The notes beneath the pieces were generated by a model. The model was given only the letters and a program-made list of their open reading frames with translations. It was not told the DNA's origin and made no database searches. This document shows positions 11,252 to 19,409 of a stretch of DNA of 64,000 bases, piece by piece. This DNA comes from Rhizobium rhododendri. Lineage in GTDB: Bacteria; Pseudomonadota; Alphaproteobacteria; Rhizobiales; Rhizobiaceae. The stretch spans positions 2,356,001 through 2,420,000 of the forward strand of contig NZ_CP117267.1 of assembly GCF_007000325.2 (NCBI RefSeq), given 5' to 3'. Position numbers and translations under genes: made by a program. Within the stretch, counting starts at the first letter, position 1. Each line of letters starts with the position of its first letter.

Positions 11252-11971
11252 TTACTGCGCGGCCGCGCGGGGCTGCAGCTTCTCATCGATCTGGCGCGAA
11301 AGAATGGCGGAGAACTCATCCGCAAAACCTTCCATGCGGCCAGACAACTTGCCGGCATCTGCGGAAAACTTGTTGTAGGCGATAACCGCAGGGATAGCCG
11401 CGACAAGGCCGATGGCTGTCGCGAGCAGCGCTTCCGCAATACCGGGTGCAACGACCGCGAGATTGGTGGACTTCGATCCGGCAATAGCCTGGAACGAGGT
11501 CATGATACCGACGACCGTACCGAACAGGCCGATGAACGGGCCAGCCGAACCGATGGTAGCCAAAGAACCGAGACGGGCACCGAGATGTTCCGATTCCCGC
11601 GCCAGCGTCACGTCCATGGCGCGGTCGATACGCATCTGCAGGCCAATCGGCGAGCGTGCGCCGCGCTCAAAGGACTTTTTCCACTCGCGCATGGCGGAGA
11701 CGAAAATCGCTGCGAGCCCGGTATTGGTGCGCTCGGACAGCGTCCGGTAAAGCTCTTCCAGCGACTGGCCGGACCAGAATACCTGCTCGAACTGGTCGAA
11801 CTGCCGGCGAGCACGGCTGAAGCTCAGATATTTGTCGATGACGATTGCCCAGGTCCACACGGATGCCGCTATCAGTCCGAGCATCACCAGCTTGACGACA
11901 AGGCCAGCCTCCATGAAGAGAGACAGAAGCGTCACGTCACTTGTCGCTGCAGCCAATCCAACTTGTTCCAT
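11252..11971 (-). CDS. tolQ: TolQ, proton-channel subunit of the Tol-Pal system
   Basis: MotA/TolQ/ExbB family inner-membrane protein of 239 residues. It shows three membrane segments: about 18-40 (LVVKLVMLGLIAASVWTWAI), then the pair around SLATIGSAGPFIGLFGTVVGIMTSF and AEALLATAIGLVAAIPAVIAYN, with the conserved Thr and Pro/Gly positions of the channel. The chosen ATG begins MEQVGLAA as in relatives. The frame stays open 22 codons further upstream without support. It is the first gene of tolQRAB. Confidence 0.96.
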   Translation of the reverse strand: MEQVGLAAATSDVTLLSLFMEAGLVVKLVMLGLIAASVWTWAIVIDKYLSFSRARRQFDQFEQVFWSGQSLEELYRTLSERTNTGLAAIFVSAMREWKKSFERGARSPIGLQMRIDRAMDVTLARESEHLGARLGSLATIGSAGPFIGLFGTVVGIMTSFQAIAGSKSTNLAVVAPGIAEALLATAIGLVAAIPAVIAYNKFSADAGKLSGRMEGFADEFSAILSRQIDEKLQPRAAAQ

Positions 11972-12346
11972 TTGATCCAAATTCCCCGAATCCAAACGCC
12001 CGGTGCAGGACCGGGCGGCAAAAAAATGATCGCACAAGAAATGTCTGGCAGCTGCCGCTGAACGCCGTCGTCAGGCTTCCAAGTCTACATCTGCCTTCTT
12101 GCCGTCAAATTTGGTCAAAGGAAGGCGTGCACCGCACAATCTCTGACCATAATATTAAGACACTATTATGGTTAAGAGATCGTTAGTGTCCGCGTGATCG
12201 GTAATTTTTCTTGCACGCGGATACACGTTGTAGAGAAACACAAGGCGTAAGCAGCAGCGAACGAGAACTTCCCGCACACCGCGGAAATTCCTTCTCACGC
12301 CAGTCATGTTTTAACAAGACACGTTTTCAGGCATCTGCCCCGCGTT
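11972..12346. promoter_or_regulatory. Non-coding region between ybgC and tolQ
   Basis: About 375 bases with no convincing gene. It holds three inverted repeats: 11998-12004/12012-12018 (CGCCCGG), 12147-12153/12165-12171 (CCATAAT/ATTATGG) and 12190-12196/12214-12220 (CCGCGTG/CACGCGG). None has a U-tract. The region must carry the tolQRAB promoter unless ybgC reads through; the AT-rich palindrome at 12147-12171 is the best operator candidate. Confidence 0.4.
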
Positions 12347-12823
12347 TCAGGCAACCGCACCTGATGCATCGACCGACCCTGAAGCCTGCAGCAGCTGAGC
12401 CGCCAGCGCTTCCGGCAACCGGCGGGGACGGCCGCTGGCATTGATGACGGCAATGATCACCCTTGCAGCGATCAGCAGCGCACCGTCACGACGTATCTCC
12501 TGCGTCAGCACCATTTTGGCACCACCGGCCTTTTCGGTCACCGTCTGAATAGTAAGCACATCGTCCATGCGGGCCGGTCCCTTGAAGTCGATCTCCATGC
12601 GATGGACGACGAACACCAGACCTTCCTCATCGGCGGTAATTAGCTCACGCTGCTCCACGCCGAGGCAGCGCAGATAATCTGTGCGGCCGCGTTCGAGGAA
12701 ATGCAGGTAGCGGGCGTGATAGACCAGCCCTGAAAAATCCGTATCCTCGTAATAAACACGCTGCAGCAGCCGGTGGCTGCCTTCGATCAGTTCCCCGGCA
12801 ATCAAAAAGGGACCATTCGTCAT
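12347..12823 (-). CDS. ybgC: YbgC-family acyl-CoA thioesterase of the Tol-Pal locus
   Basis: Hot-dog-fold thioesterase of 158 residues with the 4-hydroxybenzoyl-CoA/YbgC signature YYEDTDFSGLVYHARYLHF; the second Asp of EDTD (residue 29) corresponds to the catalytic Asp18 of E. coli YbgC. It acts on acyl-CoA or acyl-ACP in the cytoplasm and is thought to serve phospholipid metabolism at the division site. ATG 12823 is preceded by GGAG at good spacing; a TTG four codons upstream is less likely. It sits upstream of tolQ, but with a 375-bp gap. Confidence 0.93.
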   Translation of the reverse strand: MTNGPFLIAGELIEGSHRLLQRVYYEDTDFSGLVYHARYLHFLERGRTDYLRCLGVEQRELITADEEGLVFVVHRMEIDFKGPARMDDVLTIQTVTEKAGGAKMVLTQEIRRDGALLIAARVIIAVINASGRPRRLPEALAAQLLQASGSVDASGAVA

Positions 12824-12882
12824 CAAAAGCTCCAAAACCTGTGGAGAGCCTGTTTGGCCGAAGTCGGTTTGGCAGGCAAGTA

Positions 12883-12910
12883 TTGAACAATTGTCATACT
12901 GCCTAATTAT
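12883..12910 (+). promoter_or_regulatory. Candidate sqdBDC promoter
   Basis: TTGAAC (12883-12888) and AATTAT (12905-12910) are 16 bases apart, in an AT-rich patch 45 bases before sqdB. Confidence 0.4.
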
Positions 12911-12954
12911 TTGAAAACAAGCGGTCGGCGACCGGCCAGCAAGGAGACGATGTG

Positions 12955-14175
12955 ATGAAAATTGCGATCATGGGCGGCGATGGATTTATCGGATGGCCAA
13001 CATCGCTGCATCTGTCCGATGCCGGTCACGACGTTCATATCCTCGATAACCTCTCCCGCCGCTGGATCGACACAGAGCTCGGCGTACAGTCCCTGACCCC
13101 TATGGACAGCATCCAGGAACGCACCCGGATCTGGCACGCAGAGACAGGTCGCCGCATTCACTTCAACCTGATCGACCTTGCCAAGGACTACGAGCTTTTA
13201 AAGAACTGGCTCGCCGAGCACCGCCCGGATGCCATCGTGCATTTCGCCGAGCAGCGTGCCGCCCCCTACTCGATGAAGAGCGACCGGCACAAGAACTACA
13301 CCGTCAACAACAATGTCAGCGCTACCCACAATCTCCTGAACGCGCTGACGGAGCTGAACCTCGACACCCACCTCGTGCACTTGGGCACGATGGGAGTCTA
13401 CGGCTATTCAACGGTCGGCGCCGCTATTCCGGAAGGCTACCTGCCGGTCGGCATCGAGACGGTCGACGGCCGTACAGTCAGCCAGGAAATTCTCTACCCG
13501 GCCAATCCGGGCTCAATCTACCACATGACAAAGTGCCTGGATCAGCTGCTGTTCCAGTTCTACGCCAAGAACGACGGCCTGAGGATCACCGACCTCCACC
13601 AAGGCATCGTCTGGGGCACGCACACGGAGCAGACACGGCGGCACGAGCAGCTGATCAACCGCTTCGACTATGACGGCGACTACGGCACCGTGCTCAACCG
13701 CTTCCTCATCCAGGCGGCGATCGGCTACCCCCTGACGGTGCATGGTACCGGCGGCCAGACGCGCGCCTTCATCCACATCCAGGATTCGGTCCGCTGCATC
13801 GAGATCGCCTTGAAAAACCCGCCGTCGCGCAATTCCAAGGTGGAGATCTTCAACCAGATGACCGAGACGCACCGCGTCCGCGACCTTGCCGAGATGATTG
13901 CCGGCATGACCGGGGCCGAGATCGCCTGGCTGCCCAATCCGCGCAAGGAAGCGCCCGAGAACGACCTCGTCGTCAGGAACGAGAAATTCCTCGGTCTCGG
14001 CCTCGAGCCAACAACCTTGAAAACCGGCCTGCTCGGCGAGATCGTCGATGTTGCCCGCAAATACGCCTACCGCGTCGACCGCGCTCGGGTGCCGGCTGTT
14101 TCGGCATGGACAAAGGACCTTGCGGCCAAGCTCAACCACGATCCGGAAGGCAAGCGGCTGAAGTCGGTTTCGTGA
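12955..14175 (+). CDS. sqdB: UDP-sulfoquinovose synthase SqdB
   Basis: Makes UDP-sulfoquinovose from UDP-glucose and sulfite, the committed step of sulfolipid (SQDG) synthesis. The 406-residue extended short-chain dehydrogenase shows the NAD-binding loop GGDGFIG (7-13), Thr145 in LGTMGVYG and the catalytic pair Tyr189/Lys193 (YHMTK). SqdB-specific traits are DNLSRRWIDTELG and AEQRAAPYSM. AAGGAG lies 8 bases before ATG 12955; a GTG one codon earlier is the alternative. It heads sqdB-sqdD-sqdC, the order reported for the sqdBDC operon of Sinorhizobium meliloti. Confidence 0.95.
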   Translation: MKIAIMGGDGFIGWPTSLHLSDAGHDVHILDNLSRRWIDTELGVQSLTPMDSIQERTRIWHAETGRRIHFNLIDLAKDYELLKNWLAEHRPDAIVHFAEQRAAPYSMKSDRHKNYTVNNNVSATHNLLNALTELNLDTHLVHLGTMGVYGYSTVGAAIPEGYLPVGIETVDGRTVSQEILYPANPGSIYHMTKCLDQLLFQFYAKNDGLRITDLHQGIVWGTHTEQTRRHEQLINRFDYDGDYGTVLNRFLIQAAIGYPLTVHGTGGQTRAFIHIQDSVRCIEIALKNPPSRNSKVEIFNQMTETHRVRDLAEMIAGMTGAEIAWLPNPRKEAPENDLVVRNEKFLGLGLEPTTLKTGLLGEIVDVARKYAYRVDRARVPAVSAWTKDLAAKLNHDPEGKRLKSVS

Positions 14176-15002
14176 ACGCCTCCCCCCGCGCGACGAGAGC
14201 CTACGTCACGCTCGTCACCAATGCCGATTACGCCATGGGCGCGGCGGCACTCGTCCGCTCTATAAGGCGAACCGGCACGAAAGCCGACATCGTCGTGCTG
14301 CACACCGCCGGAGCCAGCTCCGACGATCTTGCGCCGTTAGTGTCGCTCGGATGCCGGCTGGTACCCGTGGACCATCTGCCGCTCTCCGACGCGTTCAATG
14401 CGCGCCATGGCCGCACCGCCCTGCATTCGGCCGCTCCCTTTACCAAGGGTCGCAAGCCGTCCTTCCACTCACCGCTCGACAATTTCTGCAAGCTGCGACT
14501 TTGGCAGCTGGTGGAATACGAAGCTTGCGTCTTCATCGATGCCGATGCCCTAGTGCTAAAGCCGATCGACAAGCTGTTCGATTACCCGGAATTCTCCGCT
14601 GCGCCGAATGTCTACGAGGGACTGGCAGACTTTCAAAGGCTGAATTCGGGCGTCTTCGTTGCCAGGCCGTCGCTGCAAACCTTCGATGCGATGATCGATA
14701 GTCTCGACCAGCCGGAGGTCTTCTGGAAGCGCACCGACCAGACCTTCCTCGAGACCTTTTTCCCGGATTGGCACGGCCTGCCCGTTTATATGAACATGCT
14801 GCAATATGTGTGGTTTACCATGCCCTTGCTTTGGGACTGGAAGAGTATTTCGATCCTGCACTACCAATATGAAAAGCCCTGGGAGACGAATCATCCCAAG
14901 GCTGACAGACTGGCACCGCTGATCGATCTCTGGCAGCGATTCCATCAGGATCTGGACATTCCGGACATTGCTGCGCTGGCAAACCCGAAAGTGACGACAT
15001 GA
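14172..15002 (+). CDS. sqdD: Glycogenin-like glycosyltransferase SqdD (sulfolipid synthesis)
   Basis: GT8-family protein, expected to transfer sulfoquinovose from UDP-sulfoquinovose to diacylglycerol. The 276 residues carry the donor/metal motif DAD at 123-125 in CVFIDADALVL, a substrate loop FNSGVF-like segment (RLNSGVFVARPS), and a C-terminal region with HYQYEKPWE as in glycogenins. I place the start at GTG 14172, which overlaps the sqdB stop (GTGA); an upstream in-frame ATG (14106) lies deep inside sqdB. Stop and next start also overlap (ATGA), so the three genes are translationally coupled. Confidence 0.88.
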   Translation: MNASPRATRAYVTLVTNADYAMGAAALVRSIRRTGTKADIVVLHTAGASSDDLAPLVSLGCRLVPVDHLPLSDAFNARHGRTALHSAAPFTKGRKPSFHSPLDNFCKLRLWQLVEYEACVFIDADALVLKPIDKLFDYPEFSAAPNVYEGLADFQRLNSGVFVARPSLQTFDAMIDSLDQPEVFWKRTDQTFLETFFPDWHGLPVYMNMLQYVWFTMPLLWDWKSISILHYQYEKPWETNHPKADRLAPLIDLWQRFHQDLDIPDIAALANPKVTT

Positions 15003-15928
15003 AAGTTTTGGTAGCGGGTGGGACGGGCCTCGTCGGTCGCTATATCGTCGAGGATCTTCTTTCCCATGGCTATTCGGTCGCTGTCGGCGGCCGGCATCAG
15101 CCGGAGCCCGGCCTGTTTTCAAAGCCCGTCAGCTTCGTTCCGCTGCGGCTCGATCCGAACGCAGACCAGGGTCACGCCTTCGACGACGCCTATTTCTTCG
15201 TCCACGCCGGCTTCCATCATGTCGCTGGCCGTTATCGTGGTGGTGAAGGCGACGACCCCGCAGCCTTCCAGAGGCTCAATCTCGATGGAAGCGTCAAACT
15301 GTTCGAGACTGCCCAGCGCGCCGGAATCCGCCGCTGTGTCTTCCTGTCGACGCGCGCCGTCTATGGCGATCGCTCCGCCAGCGAGGTGCTTTTTGAAACC
15401 TCGGAGGCCAACCCGAATACGCTCTATGGCCGCGTCAAGCTGAATGCCGAGCGCGCGCTTTCCGCGATCAATGCCCCCGGCTTTGCCGCCGCAAGCCTCC
15501 GCCTGACCGGCGTCTATGGCGATCTCCGGCCCAACAAGTGGACCGACATCTTCAGCAACTACCTCGCCGGCAAGCCTGTCCCGTCGCGCGCTGGTACCGA
15601 GGTTCACGGACGCGACGTCGGACAGGCTGTCCGTCTCATGCTCGAAACCGACACCGCCCGCATTGCCAATGAAGTCTTCAATGTCTCCGACGTCCTGACG
15701 GAAACCCACGAGATCCTCGCCATTCTCCAGCGCGTCACCGGCAGCCCTCACCCGCTGCCGGCCCGAGCACCGGGCAACATCATCAGCGAGATGGACACAT
15801 CCAAGATCGCAGCACTGGGCTGGCGCGGCGGCGGCAGGGCCCTGCTGGAAAAGACGGTTGCCTCGCTGGCGCAGGGACTGCCGCATGCCACCGAGGCGGT
15901 TCCGGCCACGGTGTCCAAGCGGGGATAG
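14999..15928 (+). CDS. sqdC: SqdC, NAD-dependent epimerase/dehydratase-like protein of the sulfolipid operon
   Basis: Extended short-chain dehydrogenase fold of 309 residues with GGTGLVG (7-13), STRAVYGD and the YGRVK pair Tyr143/Lys147. Position as third gene after sqdB and sqdD, with a 4-base overlap, supports SqdC. Its biochemical role in SQDG formation is not settled in the literature I know; a reductase affecting the sulfosugar has been suggested for Rhodobacter. It could alternatively be a general sugar-nucleotide epimerase that has joined the operon. No terminator with a U-tract follows. Confidence 0.82.
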   Translation: MKVLVAGGTGLVGRYIVEDLLSHGYSVAVGGRHQPEPGLFSKPVSFVPLRLDPNADQGHAFDDAYFFVHAGFHHVAGRYRGGEGDDPAAFQRLNLDGSVKLFETAQRAGIRRCVFLSTRAVYGDRSASEVLFETSEANPNTLYGRVKLNAERALSAINAPGFAAASLRLTGVYGDLRPNKWTDIFSNYLAGKPVPSRAGTEVHGRDVGQAVRLMLETDTARIANEVFNVSDVLTETHEILAILQRVTGSPHPLPARAPGNIISEMDTSKIAALGWRGGGRALLEKTVASLAQGLPHATEAVPATVSKRG

Positions 15929-15966
15929 TCGTTTCGTCAGCGGCGCAGGCTTGTAGCCGTCCGATC

Positions 15967-16185
15967 TCAGGAAGCAGCCTTGATTTCGGAGTGGCTTTTC
16001 AGGACACGCCCGCCGTCTTCCTGTTCGATGAGATAAGCTGGCTCTTCGGCGCTGGCCTTGCGCTTGATCACCGACCCCTCGATAGTTTTCTCCACATCGT
16101 CGGTGAAACTCTCCGTCACCTTGCCGGTGCCCGTTCCCTTGCCCCACTTCCACTCGACCTTGGACCCCACGCGAAATTTGTGCAT
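15967..16185 (-). CDS. Small DUF2945 / hypervirulence-associated Tudor-like protein
   Basis: A 72-residue protein starting MHKFRVGSKVEWKWGKGTG, the pattern of DUF2945 proteins, with a small beta-barrel resembling a Tudor domain. Their role is unknown. GAGGAG lies 7 bases before the ATG; nine further upstream codons are open but unsupported. It lies 64 bp downstream of the ruvB stop on the same strand and converges with sqdC. Confidence 0.85.
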   Translation of the reverse strand: MHKFRVGSKVEWKWGKGTGTGKVTESFTDDVEKTIEGSVIKRKASAEEPAYLIEQEDGGRVLKSHSEIKAAS

Positions 16186-16249
16186 TGCGATGCTCCTCTC
16201 GAAGCCTCCCAAATGCAGATGCCGGGCTCGTTGTTCCCTGAACGGGCGA

Positions 16250-17290
16250 TCACTCCTCTTCCTGGAACAGCCGGAACTGCGCCGCTTCCAGGTCTTTCGG
16301 CGGCTGCAGATCCAGATGCCGCCAGGCGGTCGGTGTCAGCACGCGGCCACGGGGCGTGCGCTGGATGAAACCCTGCTGGATCATGTAGGGCTCAATGATA
16401 TCCTCGATGGCATCGCGCGGCTCGGACAAGCCGGCTGCGATGGTCTCGATACCCACCGGTCCGCCACCGAAGTTAACGGCGATCATGTTGAGGTAGCGCT
16501 TGTCGAGCTGATCGAGCCCGAGATTATCGACGAGCAGCCGCGTCAGCGCCTCGTCGGCAATCTGCCGCGTGACTGATTCCGCCCGCGCCACCTCGGCGAA
16601 ATCGCGAACGCGGCGCAAAAGCCGGCCTGCGATACGCGGTGTCCCGCGCGCGCGGCGGGCAATCTCCCGCGCACCGTCATCGGCAATCGGCAGACCCATC
16701 AGCCTTGCGCCACGCCGGACGATCAGTTCCAGCTCCTCGACCGTGTAGAAGTTGAGCCGCACGGGGATGCCAAACCGGTCGCGCAACGGTGTCGTCAGCA
16801 GACCGAGCCGAGTGGTGGCGGCGACCAGCGTGAATTTTGCCAGGTCGATTTTCACGGAACGCGCCGCTGGGCCCTCGCCGATGATCAGGTCCAGCTGGAA
16901 ATCCTCCATCGCCGGATAGAGGATTTCCTCGACTGCAGGGCTCAGCCTGTGAATTTCGTCGATGAACAGGACATCGCGGTCCTCGAGATTGGTCAGAAGT
17001 GCTGCCAGGTCGCCGGCCTTGGCAATGACCGGCCCTGAAGTCGAGCGGAAATTGACGCCGAGCTCCTTGGCCATGATCTGCGCCAGCGTCGTCTTGCCGA
17101 GACCGGGCGGACCGACGAACAGCACGTGATCCAGCGCCTCGCCCCGGTTCTTCGCCGCCTCGATGAAAACTTTCAGGTTGGCGCGGGCATCCGCCTGGCC
17201 CGTGAACTCGTCGAGCGACTGCGGCCGCAGCGTCGTATCCAGGTCTTCGCCACGCTTCTCGGGCGTGATCAGGCGGGCGGGTTCGGTCAT
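16250..17290 (-). CDS. ruvB: Holliday junction branch migration ATPase RuvB
   Basis: AAA+ motor that, with RuvA, drives branch migration. The 346 residues have Walker A GPPGLGKT at 60-67, Walker [10 protein letters not shown], sensor ATTRLG, arginine finger region LRDRFG and a C-terminal winged helix ([15 protein letters not shown]). Its ATG overlaps the stop of the PIN toxin gene by 4 bases (ATGA), so its translation is probably coupled to the inserted toxin gene rather than to ruvA. A GGA lies about 8 bases before the ATG, giving a modest site of its own. Confidence 0.97.
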   Translation of the reverse strand: MTEPARLITPEKRGEDLDTTLRPQSLDEFTGQADARANLKVFIEAAKNRGEALDHVLFVGPPGLGKTTLAQIMAKELGVNFRSTSGPVIAKAGDLAALLTNLEDRDVLFIDEIHRLSPAVEEILYPAMEDFQLDLIIGEGPAARSVKIDLAKFTLVAATTRLGLLTTPLRDRFGIPVRLNFYTVEELELIVRRGARLMGLPIADDGAREIARRARGTPRIAGRLLRRVRDFAEVARAESVTRQIADEALTRLLVDNLGLDQLDKRYLNMIAVNFGGGPVGIETIAAGLSEPRDAIEDIIEPYMIQQGFIQRTPRGRVLTPTAWRHLDLQPPKDLEAAQFRLFQEEE

Positions 17291-17685
17291 GCGAGCAGTT
17301 CCATTCCCTCGATCGTCTTGGCGGCGCGCTCGTCGAATGTGAAGGTTGCGCTACACCCGGCATTGCGATTGCGGACGGCAATGAACGCGTCTGCAAATTC
17401 AGCCTGCGAGCGGCTCATTACGTCAAGAACCTCTTCGACAGCTTCTTCGTCTTCCAGAATTATGTCTTCCGAATCCAGCAGATCCGCAATTCCGTCAGCG
17501 ATCTGCTCTCTCGTGAGCTTGATACGCTGTCGCAAAAACCAAGCGAATTCCATAAGCGTGATACAGCTTATATATCCGGGACCTATTTCACCGAGACGCG
17601 CAAACAGTTCAGCGACCTTAGCGCTTTGCGCCACATCGTCTTTCAAGAAGACGCGAAGCAAGATGTTTGTATCCAGACCGATCAT
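17287..17685 (-). CDS. PIN-domain RNase toxin (VapC-like)
   Basis: The 132-residue PIN domain carries the four acidic residues of the Mg2+ site: Asp5 (MIGLDTN), Glu46 (LMEF), Asp99 (FADAFI) and Asp118 (TFDERAA). Known VapC toxins cleave tRNA or rRNA. It follows its antitoxin gene with a 4-base ATGA overlap and runs into ruvB with another. Base use is poorer in G+C than the flanking ruv genes (two 60-base blocks counted by hand: 52% each; a ruvB block: 60%), which fits acquisition by transfer. Activity is inferred from the intact catalytic set. Confidence 0.9.
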   Translation of the reverse strand: MIGLDTNILLRVFLKDDVAQSAKVAELFARLGEIGPGYISCITLMEFAWFLRQRIKLTREQIADGIADLLDSEDIILEDEEAVEEVLDVMSRSQAEFADAFIAVRNRNAGCSATFTFDERAAKTIEGMELLA

Positions 17686-17942
17686 TGCGTTCCAACAATA
17701 TGGTCGAAAATAGCCTCGCCAACGGCACGTTTCATTTCGTCCACGGGGATCGGAAGCCGATCCGGGTCGTAGAACTTGCCCAGAAGATCGACAGCACGTT
17801 TGTTTTTAGCCTTGATAAAGATTTTGCCATCCTGGTGGACATAGCGAATTTTGTCCCCGGGCTTCAAATTCAGTATGTCACGAACTTCTGATGGCACGGT
17901 AGTTTGCCCCTTTGATGTTATCGTTCCATAGTAAATCTTCAT
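17682..17942 (-). CDS. AbrB/MazE/SpoVT-family antitoxin
   Basis: An 86-residue protein with an N-terminal swapped-hairpin AbrB domain (TITSKGQTTVPSEVRDIL, LKPGDKIRY) and a C-terminal helix expected to occupy the toxin (DPDRLPIPVDEMKRAV). Such antitoxins bind DNA and repress their own operon. I choose ATG 17942 because AAGGAG is 9 bases upstream; an ATG 3 codons earlier touches that site directly. A long open frame extends upstream but runs antisense-like through ruvA in another frame and is not used. It forms a module with the PIN toxin, wedged between ruvA and ruvB. Confidence 0.88.
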   Translation of the reverse strand: MKIYYGTITSKGQTTVPSEVRDILNLKPGDKIRYVHQDGKIFIKAKNKRAVDLLGKFYDPDRLPIPVDEMKRAVGEAIFDHIVGTQ

Positions 17943-17966
17943 TGGCAGCATCTCCTTACTTTCCAG

Positions 17967-17995
17967 CGATAGCAAGGAGTTTCGGGGGCCGCAAG
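17967..17995 (-). promoter_or_regulatory. Candidate internal promoter of the toxin-antitoxin pair
   Basis: On the minus strand CTTGCG (17990-17995) and CTATCG (17967-17972) are exactly 17 bases apart, near the rhizobial CTTGAC-N17-CTATAT pattern. It lies between the ruvA stop and the antitoxin start and could also serve ruvB. Confidence 0.45.
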
Positions 17996-18001
17996 GAATT
18001 C

Positions 18002-18616
18002 TCACTTCGACAACTCCCTCAGCCCCAGCCTGATGAGCTTGGCGCTGTCGGCACCCTCGCCCGCCGTCTTCATGGCGGCGGCAACGGCGTTGGCGGCCTG
18101 GTCGCGCGAGTAACCGAGATTGGTAAGGGCCGACACGGCATCCGACACAGGCGCTGCAGCAACGCCCTCGCCGATCTCCTGCTTGAGGCCCATGTTCAGC
18201 GCCTCGCCTGCAAACGCCGGAGCCTTGTTCTTCAATTCCAGTACCATCCGCATTGCAACCTTCGGGCCGACACCGGGTGCTCGCGAAATGACGGTCTTGT
18301 CCTGCAGGGCAATGGCGTTGGCAAGCTCCGAGGTCGTCAGCGTCGACAGCACCGCCAGCGCCACCTTCGCCCCGACGCCCTGGACGCTCTGCAGCAGAAT
18401 GAACCACTCCCGCTCCAGCACTGTGAGGAAACCAAACAGCTTCAGCTGGTCTTCGCGCACATAGGTTTCGATGAACAGCACGCAGGCCTCGCCGACGCCG
18501 CCTAACCTTGCCAGCGTCCGGCTGGAGCAATAGGCGACATAGCAAACGCCGTGAACATCGACGAGCGCGTAGTCCTCGCCGATTTCCTCGATGGTGCCTT
18601 TGAGTTTGCCGATCAT
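18002..18616 (-). CDS. ruvA: Holliday junction DNA helicase subunit RuvA
   Basis: Binds four-way junctions and loads RuvB. The 204 residues show the OB-fold N terminus ([26 protein letters not shown] cut at its usual borders), two helix-hairpin-helix stretches ([18 protein letters not shown] and [16 protein letters not shown]) and the C-terminal RuvB-binding UBA-like domain ([16 protein letters not shown]). The stop lies 59 bp before the inserted antitoxin gene. ruvC is 42 bp upstream in the same direction. Confidence 0.97.
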   Translation of the reverse strand: MIGKLKGTIEEIGEDYALVDVHGVCYVAYCSSRTLARLGGVGEACVLFIETYVREDQLKLFGFLTVLEREWFILLQSVQGVGAKVALAVLSTLTTSELANAIALQDKTVISRAPGVGPKVAMRMVLELKNKAPAFAGEALNMGLKQEIGEGVAAAPVSDAVSALTNLGYSRDQAANAVAAAMKTAGEGADSAKLIRLGLRELSK

Positions 18617-18658
18617 GGGATATCCGTCAGGTTTTGGTGGTGGTGACGTATCAAAACG

Positions 18659-19174
18659 CTATCCGGCGGCCAGCAAGGCCTGTCGCATGCGGTTGCCACC
18701 ACGATTATGCGCATGGCATATGGCGATGGCCAGCGCATCGGCGGCATCGTTGCCCTTGAACTCCGCCTTCGGCATCAGGATCTTCAGCATCATGTGGATC
18801 TGCTGCTTTTCGCCGTGGCCGACCCCGATGACCGCTTTCTTGACCGCGTTCGGAGCATATTCGGCGACCGCGAGCCCCGCCCGTGCCGGCACCAGCATGG
18901 CGATGCCGCGTGCCTGGCCGAGCTTGAGCGTTGCGACAGCATCCTTGTTAACGAAAGTCTGCTCCACCGCGGCTTCATGCGGCTGGTGAGTGTGCACCAC
19001 ATCAGACAGCCCGTCATGCAGCTGGCAGAGCCGCGACGCCAGGTCCATGTCGCCATCGGACAGCACTGTGCCCGATGCGACAAACCGCAGGGAGTTTCCG
19101 AGCACGTCGATGATGCCCCAGCCCATGCGGCGCAGGCCTGGATCTATGCCGATGATACGAATCGTGTTCTGCAT
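18659..19174 (-). CDS. ruvC: Crossover junction endodeoxyribonuclease RuvC
   Basis: Dimeric resolvase cutting Holliday junctions. The 171 residues have the RNase H-like acidic set: Asp11 (IIGIDPGL), Glu71 (AAVEQTFV), and Asp143/Asp146 in [13 protein letters not shown]. The start [13 protein letters not shown] agrees with homologues; 26 upstream open codons are unlikely to be translated. It is the first gene of the ruvC-ruvA-(toxin-antitoxin)-ruvB cluster; yebC, often just upstream, lies about 2.7 kb away beyond the chemoreceptor gene. Confidence 0.96.
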   Translation of the reverse strand: MQNTIRIIGIDPGLRRMGWGIIDVLGNSLRFVASGTVLSDGDMDLASRLCQLHDGLSDVVHTHQPHEAAVEQTFVNKDAVATLKLGQARGIAMLVPARAGLAVAEYAPNAVKKAVIGVGHGEKQQIHMMLKILMPKAEFKGNDAADALAIAICHAHNRGGNRMRQALLAAG

Positions 19175-19409
19175 GGTCGTCAACCTACCGTTCATGGCAA
19201 CCATGTGCCAGAAAAATGTGAACAAAGCGAAAACATCAAGATAATTCATCACGCGTCTTTACGTGCGATTAAGCCATTTTGCCGACTCTTCCCGGATATT
19301 GCCTTCGCAGGTGGTTCGGCTGCGGCCGCACCCCAGTTTACATCTTGACAACTTTTTCGCTGCACATCGTTTCGCGCTATCGACGAAACGAGAGTCTAGA
19401 GGTTACGCC

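Noticed and set aside
17943..18545. 287-codon frame reading from ruvA into the antitoxin
   Set aside because: Its first 200 codons are a shifted phase of ruvA, rich in Arg/Gly/Ala; the antitoxin has its own AAGGAG-ATG.
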